From assembly GCA_003645845.1 (NCBI GenBank), contig QNCV01000190.1:1-5457 (forward strand): a stretch of 5,457 nucleotides of DNA, given 5' to 3'. Both the position numbers and the translations under genes were made by a program. How positions within the stretch are numbered: the stretch's first letter is position 1; every line of letters begins with the position of its first letter. Below, one piece after another: positions 1 to 5,457 of the stretch. The notes below the pieces were generated by a model. It saw nothing but the letters and a program-made list of their open reading frames with translations, ran no database searches and was not told the origin of the DNA. This stretch comes from Fidelibacterota bacterium. Lineage in GTDB: Bacteria > Fidelibacterota > UBA2242.

Positions 1-1598
1 AATATCGTCAACACTAAAACCACTGAAAAACCGATATTCAGATGATTCCAATGACTATCCTCTGCTGCAATTTTTTCTTTTATTGATTTACTTTTTCCGT
101 TTCCTGTTATTGTCATGTTGCGGATCTGTTCCTCTTTTGGAGGCTCACCAAAAAAACTCATCACCAGCATCAATATAATTGAAACTGCAAAAAGAAATAT
201 GGCAAAATGCAGATAATTCATATCGGCAAACCATTGCAGCGGTCCGAATGAAAACAGACCTTTTTTGCTCAGAATTTCCAACAACAGACGTAGTGCTCCC
301 AGGACACCTCCACCAATCAACGCCGTCATGGCCGCCAAGCCGTTTATCCTGGTGGAAATAATTCCCATAATAAATACAGCCGCAATGGGCGGACTTATAT
401 ATGCCTGGACGCTCTGCAAATAAATAAACAGATGACTGCTGATACTGCGAATTAACGGTACCCATAAAACACCCAATATCACCAAGGCCGTCGTTGCCAA
501 ACGACCGATCAGAACAATCTCCCGACCATTTGCATTCGGCCGGAACTTACGATATACATCCATCGTAATCAGAGTCGAACTGCTGTTGAATGTACTTGCC
601 AGCGAGGACATCATTGCAGCCAGAAGACCGGCAATGACAATCCCGCGAACCCCTACCGGAAGTAATTTACTGACAATTAATGCCAGATAGGCCTCATCTC
701 CTTTGATGCCCGGAAACAGTGCCAGCGCAATCATACCGGGAAGAATCAGGATAAATACAGGTAGAATCTTTACAAATCCGGCAAAAATGGCTCCACTGCG
801 GGCATGTTGAATATTTTTCGCACTAAGTACCCGCTGAACAATGACCTGGTCAGTGCACCAGTACCATACTGCAAGGATAGGCGCTCCGAAAATAATTCCT
901 GTCCAGGGAAATTCCGGGTGATTCGCCGGTTTGAACATATGGAAATAATCCGCCGGCAGCGCAGTTCTCAGCCCCTGAAATCCACCAACCTCATTCAGGC
1001 CTGACAAAGTCAGAATGACGGCTCCGCCAATCATCACAACTGTCTGAATCAACTCGGTATATATTACCGCACTTAAACCGCCGGCGATCGTATAAATACC
1101 CGTAATGACTACCATAACAATTGCCGATGTGATCATATTCCAGCCCAGAATCTGGTGCAGCAACAATCCGCCGGCAAACAGAGTGACCGATATTTTTGTC
1201 AGAATATATGCAATAATTGAGACGGTCGTAAGGTACATCCGAGACGAGCTGTTGAATCGACGTTCTAAAAATTCCGGCATTGTAAAAACACCCGATTTCA
1301 AGTAGAAAGGAACAAAAACCCAACCCAGAATCAATACAATAAAACAGGCCAACCATTCAAAATGCCCTACCGCCAGGCCGCTGCTGGCGCCGGAACCCGC
1401 CAATCCGATAAAATGTTCACTGGAAATATTCGTAGCAAACAGCGATGAACCTACCGCAATCCAGCCAACATTTCGTCCGGCTAAAAAATATTCCGTTGGC
1501 GTCTTTTCACGACCCGAATAGTACAGACCTATCACCAATACTACAGCAATATAGAGTATCAGTAAGACGACATCAATATTTTCCAGATAGTGATACAT
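1..1598 (-). CDS. Sodium/sugar symporter, SSS family (SGLT-like), 3' end cut by window edge
   Basis: An uninterrupted frame of 532 codons starts at ATG 1598-1596 and runs off the left edge without a stop. The product is an integral membrane protein that should import a sugar driven by the sodium gradient. Visible family signatures are the N-terminal helix followed by TEYFLAGRNVGW (35-46), SLFATNISSEHFIGLAGSG (52-70), HFEW (79-82), VWYWCTDQVIVQR (244-256), AMMSSLASTFNSSSTLITMD (328-347) and YLQSVQAYISPP (393-404). By recalled alignment with vSGLT and human SGLT1, H62, E81, Y246, K277 and Q395 fall at sugar-site or gate positions, and S331/S332 at the Na2 sodium site. I count about 13 hydrophobic segments. 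The last one (from about 520) is cut, and family length suggests only a few tens of residues are missing. The first in-frame stop upstream is a TGA near 1668, and ATG 1598 is the only plausible start after it. No good Shine-Dalgarno precedes it. It lies downstream of a two-component system and a candidate sigma-54 promoter. Sugar specificity is not determined. Confidence 0.95.
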   Translation of the reverse strand, partial: MYHYLENIDVVLLILYIAVVLVIGLYYSGREKTPTEYFLAGRNVGWIAVGSSLFATNISSEHFIGLAGSGASSGLAVGHFEWLACFIVLILGWVFVPFYLKSGVFTMPEFLERRFNSSSRMYLTTVSIIAYILTKISVTLFAGGLLLHQILGWNMITSAIVMVVITGIYTIAGGLSAVIYTELIQTVVMIGGAVILTLSGLNEVGGFQGLRTALPADYFHMFKPANHPEFPWTGIIFGAPILAVWYWCTDQVIVQRVLSAKNIQHARSGAIFAGFVKILPVFILILPGMIALALFPGIKGDEAYLALIVSKLLPVGVRGIVIAGLLAAMMSSLASTFNSSSTLITMDVYRKFRPNANGREIVLIGRLATTALVILGVLWVPLIRSISSHLFIYLQSVQAYISPPIAAVFIMGIISTRINGLAAMTALIGGGVLGALRLLLEILSKKGLFSFGPLQWFADMNYLHFAIFLFAVSIILMLVMSFFGEPPKEEQIRNMTITGNGKSKSIKEKIAAEDSHWNHLNIGFSVVLVLTI

Positions 1599-1640
1599 CG
1601 GTACTAATGATAATTCACGGCATACATCGAAGTTGAAAAG

Positions 1641-1657
1641 GTCAAAAATTAAGCCAA
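1641..1657 (-). promoter_or_regulatory. Candidate sigma-54 (-24/-12) promoter of the symporter gene
   Basis: On the minus strand this reads TTGGCTTAATTTTTGAC. Against the sigma-54 consensus TGGCACG-N4-TTGCW, it keeps TGGC at the -24 element and TTG at the -12 element with exactly the right spacing. It departs at the C of the -12 GC (A here) and in the ACG after TGGC. The predicted transcription start is near 1630, giving a leader of about 30 bases before ATG 1598. The gene just upstream encodes a sigma-54-type activator, which makes the match more credible. AT-rich sequence gives chance partial matches, so this remains a candidate. Confidence 0.5.
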
Positions 1658-1708
1658 CTCCATATATTCAAGATGACTCGAGAGATACCCCTTTAGGGAA
1701 AGAATTAT

Positions 1709-1741
1709 CCTTATTATTTTAATAAGGGATCGGTTATTAAA
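1709..1741. repeat. Overlapping AT-rich inverted repeats, candidate activator-binding site
   Basis: A perfect dyad spans 1709-1727: 8-base arms CCTTATTA and TAATAAGG around a 3-base centre TTT. The outer AT/AT bases also pair if one extra G is bulged. Its right arm overlaps a second dyad, TTTAATAA (1718-1725) and TTATTAAA (1734-1741), around the 8-base spacer 1726-1733. The result is three TTATTA-type half-sites in 33 bases. The block lies about 60 bases upstream of the -24 element of the candidate promoter and just after the regulator stop codon. It could be the binding site of the neighbouring Fis-type regulator. It could also form a weak hairpin at the 3' end of the upstream operon transcript, but no run of T follows it on the minus strand. 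Confidence 0.45.
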
Positions 1742-1764
1742 TTAGAAATGGTAGTAATTTGGAA

Positions 1765-3207
1765 TTATTTCAGACCCAGTTCCTTGGAAATCCGAAAATA
1801 ATTCGGCGGCGCCAGATCCAGCTTTTGGGCAGCTTCGGCATCTGTTTTACAGAGGCTGCGGACGAACTTAATGTATTCCTTCCGAAAACTTCGTTCGATC
1901 TCTTTCAGGGGCAAAATATTTTCACGGTCAAACTGATATAACTGTCGTCGCTCGGTAAAACTCATTTTCATTCCAATCGCATCAACAACATTCGCTCTGG
2001 ATATTTCACCCCTGCTTAAAAACAGCATCCGCTGGACAACATTCTGTAACTGACGCACATTCCCTGGCCAGTGATAATCAATAAGGACATTCATTGCCCC
2101 TTCCTGAAATTCCGGCTTTATCCGCCCCATCTCCCGGCTATATCGGTTCAAATAATGATCCGTCAATACCGGGATATCTTCCTTCCTTTCCTGCAGCGAT
2201 GGCACATAAATCTGAAGAACATTCAGTCTGTAAAACAGATCTTCCCGAAATTTTCTTTCCTGAACCATTTTCTCCAGGTCCTTATTCGTCGCCGATATTA
2301 TCCGGACATCGACTTCGTAACTCTTCTTCCGGCCGATTTTATCAATCTGTCCATCCTGCAGTACCCGTAGAAGTTTCGATTGCGCCGTCAGAGGAAATTC
2401 CGAAACCTCATCTAAAAAAATCGTCCCGCCGTTGGCACGCTCAAACAATCCGGCCCGATTTTCCTGGGCACCGGTAAATGAGCCCTTTTCAAATCCAAAC
2501 AACTCGCTCTCAATAAGATCACGGGGAATACTACCACAATTGATCGGCACAAAACTCTCAAGATTTCGAGAGCTCAGGTAGTGGATATTGGTTGCCACCA
2601 ATTCTTTGCCTGTCCCGGATTTTCCATATATCAGGACACTGGCATTGGTTTCTGCAAATTGTTGAATCTGATCCCTCAGCAACTTTATTGGTTCCGAAAC
2701 ACCAATGATCTGTTTCTTGCTTAAGATATCCCGAACATTCTTATCCAGTTTCCGTCTGGTGTGAATATTATCCGACTCCAATCGTTTTTTCTCGAACGCA
2801 TTCACTATGCTGAGAATAAAATCCGTGGGCTGATAGATATAGGATTCAATATCACCGGGATATTTGGTGCAAAACCAGTAAGCACCGGCCTGAATCAACC
2901 GATTGGCAAAATCAAAATCCGTCTGATGAATGGTCATCTTTGTAATGACAATGATCTGAATCAGGGCATTGATTCTTTTAATTTCGCGGATCAATTCTTC
3001 GCCCATTACACCGCCGGCAATCTGAAAATCCATTATAACCACATCATAAATCGATTTTTTCTTCGATACCAAATTAAGGGCATCGGCTCCGCTGGAAACA
3101 ATATCATCAATCTTTACCTGAGGATATGGCTTAACGGTATTGATTATTCTGCGAACATCAAATTCTTCATCTTCAATAACGAGAATATGAATGGTATCAT
3201 TGGTCAT
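1765..3207 (-). CDS. Sigma-54-dependent response regulator, NtrC type (receiver-AAA+-Fis)
   Basis: A complete cytoplasmic protein of 480 residues. Residues 1-120 form a receiver with the acidic pair E12/D13, phospho-acceptor D60, T89 and K115 all present. A linker with probable helix follows to about 165. The AAA+ sigma-54 interaction domain (about 167-400) shows Walker A GKSGTGKE (195-202), the sigma-54 contact loop as GSFTGA (242-247, family usual GAFTGA), Walker B TIFLDE (262-267), sensor I ATN (306-308), the arginine-finger stretch FREDLFYR (320-327) and sensor II WPGNVRQLQN (380-389). A Fis-type helix-turn-helix ends the protein (about 437-480). It should hydrolyse ATP to open sigma-54 promoter complexes once phosphorylated by the kinase encoded just upstream. 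ATG 3207 is supported by AAGGA seven bases before it. The likely target is the symporter gene next door. K115 is followed by Y-P and extra residues rather than the usual K-P. Confidence 0.96.
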   Translation of the reverse strand: MTNDTIHILVIEDEEFDVRRIINTVKPYPQVKIDDIVSSGADALNLVSKKKSIYDVVIMDFQIAGGVMGEELIREIKRINALIQIIVITKMTIHQTDFDFANRLIQAGAYWFCTKYPGDIESYIYQPTDFILSIVNAFEKKRLESDNIHTRRKLDKNVRDILSKKQIIGVSEPIKLLRDQIQQFAETNASVLIYGKSGTGKELVATNIHYLSSRNLESFVPINCGSIPRDLIESELFGFEKGSFTGAQENRAGLFERANGGTIFLDEVSEFPLTAQSKLLRVLQDGQIDKIGRKKSYEVDVRIISATNKDLEKMVQERKFREDLFYRLNVLQIYVPSLQERKEDIPVLTDHYLNRYSREMGRIKPEFQEGAMNVLIDYHWPGNVRQLQNVVQRMLFLSRGEISRANVVDAIGMKMSFTERRQLYQFDRENILPLKEIERSFRKEYIKFVRSLCKTDAEAAQKLDLAPPNYFRISKELGLK

Positions 3208-3214
3208 AATTCAT

Positions 3215-3219
3215 TCCTT
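3215..3219 (-). promoter_or_regulatory. Ribosome binding site of the response regulator gene
   Basis: AAGGA on the minus strand sits seven bases before ATG 3207, immediately after the kinase stop codon (3223-3221). It is the clearest Shine-Dalgarno in the window and fixes the regulator start. Confidence 0.75.
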
Positions 3220-3220
3220 A

Positions 3221-4693
3221 TTAGTGCATCGGTATTTGGATTATCATTTTGGTACCGCCGAATTTAAGATTCACCGCATCTAAGGTCCACCCGCACCGTT
3301 TCGTGCTTAATTCATAGGCGATATAACAACCGTAACCGGAATTTTTAGCATTCTCATGAGTGGAAGTATGCTCCAGAAAAATTTTCTTTATTCCATCGGC
3401 ATTGGTCTGCAGCATATCCTGAACAATTCCCTTGCCATTATCAATAATCTCAATGACGGAACGTTTTTCCGGGGAATCGTACCTGGTGTTAATCGTAATT
3501 AATATATCCTGCCCCTTGTTATGATCAATGCAGTTCTGAATCAGTGGTTCAATAATTTCCCAGACAACATATTCGTTGATATGCACTTCCGGCAGATTTT
3601 TATCAAGGTTCAGTGAAAAATGGCACGTCGTGTTTTCACTGTAAACCCGCTGAAACACATATTTCACCAAAAAACGGATAACATCATTGAGATTGGTATT
3701 AAAGATCGGATTCCGGGTAGCGTGAACCGGTGGTTCATACCACTTCATATCATAGATGACACGGGAGATAAAATTTGAATAGCGGGTCACTATATATTTA
3801 AACTGTTCAATATTTTTCTCGGTCAGGGTGCGAATCTCTTCTTTGATGAACCCCATCACCTTTTCCGCTTTATGATGAGCATGATATATCCGCTTGGTAA
3901 ACAACTCCTCTTTCTGATGCGCAATGTCAGCTTTGATCTGTTTTTCCCGTTCTTTGAACAGCTGCTCCTGGGCTAAATCCCGCTCCCTGACCGTATATGA
4001 AGTAATATAAAACATCGCCAAAAGCCCAAATAGAATCAGGGCGGTGAAAATAATCCCGGTTTCATCATATACGCTGGAAATTTCCTGAGTTATGTTACTG
4101 ACATCCGGTGTAATTCGCATATATACAACCCCCTCGTACTCACCCTTTGGCACAAAGGGAATCATAACATGAAAGGATTGGATTTCGTCCCAGGAACAGT
4201 AGATTTGCTCCGACCCTCTGATTTCCTGACTGAATTTCGAATAGTATTCAATCGCCTTGCGATGGATACTACTCTTTTCCGGAGAGGGAGTTTTCTGGTC
4301 GAAAATAAAATCATATAATTCTTTGCCCTCATCGATAACATAAGTGTTTCCACCCGATGGTAACACCAGGCAAATTTCATTTACATTCTGCTGGAGTGTC
4401 TGCTGGTTTAAAATTATATCAAAAGCCTCAATTGTATTGCGGCGCGATTCTTCCGAATTACGGGGATTGGATAAACTTTGTTCTAATAACAACTCAAGTG
4501 ACGTCGTCACTAAATTTCCCAGCCGTATCGCAGAATCCCGACGATAGAGATCCATTGTCTGTTCAATTAACGTATTGCTGGAAATGTTGTGCAGATAGGA
4601 TAAAAATACCTGGAAACTGGCTAAAATAATGAACAGAATAATAAAATGGCGGACTTCAAACCGATATTCCTGTAATCTTTTAACTAATCCCAT
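3221..4693 (-). CDS. Membrane sensor histidine kinase
   Basis: A complete protein of 490 residues. A first membrane helix at about 17-35 and a second at about 213-233 enclose an extracytoplasmic sensor region of about 178 residues (36-212), which I cannot assign to a named fold. Its end, MIPFVPKGEYEGVVYMRITPD, resembles the last strands of PAS/Cache-like sensor domains. A charged coiled-coil stretch (236-268) follows directly, with no HAMP or PAS visible. A helical dimerisation region (about 262-320) contains H271, H273 and H274 in YHAHHKAEKVMGF, the best phospho-acceptor candidates, but not the usual H-E-x-x-x-P pattern. The HATPase domain (about 335-490) has the N box with N387 (EPLIQNCIDHN), the G1 box DNGKG (418-422) and the G2 box GYG (453-455). 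The start lies 9 bases after the solute-binding protein stop with no clear Shine-Dalgarno, which suggests translational coupling. Its partner is almost certainly the next gene. The signal is probably a solute or the loaded binding protein (inference). Confidence 0.93.
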   Translation of the reverse strand: MGLVKRLQEYRFEVRHFIILFIILASFQVFLSYLHNISSNTLIEQTMDLYRRDSAIRLGNLVTTSLELLLEQSLSNPRNSEESRRNTIEAFDIILNQQTLQQNVNEICLVLPSGGNTYVIDEGKELYDFIFDQKTPSPEKSSIHRKAIEYYSKFSQEIRGSEQIYCSWDEIQSFHVMIPFVPKGEYEGVVYMRITPDVSNITQEISSVYDETGIIFTALILFGLLAMFYITSYTVRERDLAQEQLFKEREKQIKADIAHQKEELFTKRIYHAHHKAEKVMGFIKEEIRTLTEKNIEQFKYIVTRYSNFISRVIYDMKWYEPPVHATRNPIFNTNLNDVIRFLVKYVFQRVYSENTTCHFSLNLDKNLPEVHINEYVVWEIIEPLIQNCIDHNKGQDILITINTRYDSPEKRSVIEIIDNGKGIVQDMLQTNADGIKKIFLEHTSTHENAKNSGYGCYIAYELSTKRCGWTLDAVNLKFGGTKMIIQIPMH

Positions 4694-4702
4694 AGAACCC
4701 GT

Positions 4703-5457
4703 TTATCGTAAAAACAATTTGTCCGATTTAATTGTTTCGTCAGCTTCCTGCAATCCCTCAGCAGCGGAGATTTCGGACTTCAGTATTTTGTTCAAATAAA
4801 ATGAAAGAATATCGGATATCTTAGTATAATTAATTAAGGCAGGCCGATGGACTCCGCACGCTATCATCTCTTTAATATAACCTAAATAAGGATAAGCCTG
4901 AAGCATTGTTGTATCAGTATAACAGCTCTTTAAAACCGGTAAATAACCCGAAGTTTCGAACAATATCTTCTGAACTTCTTCGCTTTGAATATACCTTAGA
5001 AACTCAAAAGATTCCCATTTTTTATCACTGTATTTTGAAATCATCAGATTCCATCCTCCAAATACCGTCATCCGCGGATATCCGGAAAAATGGGGTAAAA
5101 AAGCCATCCGCAATTGTTTCACTTTCTCCGGGTTCTGATCCTGAATATCCAGATCTTTTAAATAGCTGGACCAACCCCGGAGAAACGGAGCATCATTCTG
5201 TAGTGCATATATATAAGACTCGCGTTCTATAAAATCAGTAACTTCCGGTGGGGATAATTTATATTTCTCAATTAAATCGTGCATAAACCGCGCACTTTGC
5301 CGACCTTTCTCCGTATTCACTTTCAATTCGTTATCCTGAAAAAAAGTGCCCCCCATACTGCCTAATATTTCCAGATAATTGCAGATCAGACCCTCATAAT
5401 TATCCCCCTGGAACAAATAGAAAGTCTTGCTCTTACCATATTTCTGACCATACTCTA
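4703..5457 (-). CDS. Extracellular solute-binding protein, family 1 (ABC sugar type), 5' part outside window
   Basis: The C-terminal 250 residues of a periplasmic or surface solute-binding protein; the frame is open to the right edge, so the signal peptide and N-lobe are not visible. Features typical of family-1 sugar-binding proteins are YGKSKTFYLFQGDNYEGL (2-19 of the fragment) leading to ILGSMGG, a helix with alternating polar residues after NTEKGRQSARFMHDLIEKY, the conserved NDAPFLRGWSSY segment (about 88-99), LPHFSGYPRMTVFGGWNLMIS and KKWESFEFLRYIQSEEVQ, then the SGYLPVLKSCY loop. An in-frame TTG at 5416 is not a start, because the family similarity continues upstream of it. It is the first visible gene of the operon with the kinase (9-base gap) and regulator. 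No permease or ATPase gene follows it, so it may serve as the ligand-binding partner of the kinase (inference). A role in an ABC importer encoded off the right edge is equally possible. Confidence 0.88.
   Translation of the reverse strand, partial: EYGQKYGKSKTFYLFQGDNYEGLICNYLEILGSMGGTFFQDNELKVNTEKGRQSARFMHDLIEKYKLSPPEVTDFIERESYIYALQNDAPFLRGWSSYLKDLDIQDQNPEKVKQLRMAFLPHFSGYPRMTVFGGWNLMISKYSDKKWESFEFLRYIQSEEVQKILFETSGYLPVLKSCYTDTTMLQAYPYLGYIKEMIACGVHRPALINYTKISDILSFYLNKILKSEISAAEGLQEADETIKSDKLFLR

Noticed and set aside
1..1598. Symporter gene possibly broken by frameshifts
   Set aside because: Reading the minus-strand frame from ATG 1598 gives 532 codons with no stop and continuous family motifs. 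It simply runs off the window edge.
1689..1698. Short palindrome CCCTTTAGGG
   Set aside because: Four paired bases around two are too short to support a hairpin or operator call alone.
1709..1727. Rho-independent terminator after the regulator gene
   Set aside because: The stem is mostly A-T with a 3-base loop, and no T-run follows on the minus strand, so a protein-binding dyad is at least as likely.
2094..2477. Plus-strand open frames opposite the AAA+ domain
   Set aside because: They are antisense to a strongly conserved catalytic domain, and their proline/serine-rich products look like complements of its codons.
2761..3267. Plus-strand open frame of 168 codons
   Set aside because: It lies opposite the conserved receiver domain and the kinase 3' end, has no recognisable motifs, and has no matching gene context.
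4906..5232. Plus-strand open frame opposite the solute-binding protein
   Set aside because: It is antisense to a family-conserved segment and shows no domain or Shine-Dalgarno support.
5414..5416. TTG as the start codon of the solute-binding protein
   Set aside because: The frame stays open for 13 more codons to the window edge and encodes family-like sequence (YGKSKTFY) there. A start here would also remove the signal peptide and N-lobe.

Overview
The window holds four genes, all read on the minus strand, and about 97% of it is coding. Transcription runs from high to low coordinates. In order these are: the C-terminal part of a family-1 extracellular solute-binding protein (start beyond the right edge), a membrane histidine kinase, a receiver-AAA+-Fis response regulator of the NtrC type, and a nearly complete sodium/sugar symporter of the SSS (SGLT-like) family whose last residues lie beyond the left edge. 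The base composition is moderately AT-rich. A bacterial enhancer-binding protein implies sigma-54. A solute-binding protein beside a two-membrane-span sensor kinase fits a Gram-negative-type bacterium. The protein style reminds me of the FCB-related phyla (Calditrichota, Marinimicrobia, Bacteroidota relatives), but nothing here fixes the taxonomy.

Layout: 5457-4703 is the solute-binding protein. After 9 bases, 4693-3221 is the kinase. After 13 bases, 3207-1765 is the regulator. These three are spaced like one operon, with a clear Shine-Dalgarno only in front of the regulator. A 166-base gap (1764-1599) is the only real intergenic region. It carries an AT-rich set of overlapping inverted repeats and, downstream of them, a candidate sigma-54 -24/-12 promoter placed about 40 bases before the symporter start. 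The symporter fills 1598-1.

Proposed logic (inference): the binding protein captures a sugar outside the cytoplasmic membrane and presents it to the kinase sensor domain. The kinase phosphorylates the regulator, which binds the repeats and drives sigma-54 transcription of the symporter. The symporter imports the sugar with sodium. No ABC permease or ATPase gene lies in the window, so the binding protein may act as a sensor subunit rather than, or as well as, a transporter component. The most interesting points are this binding-protein/kinase/NtrC-type regulator/symporter arrangement, the promoter architecture in the gap, and a kinase whose phospho-acceptor region does not match the usual H-box.
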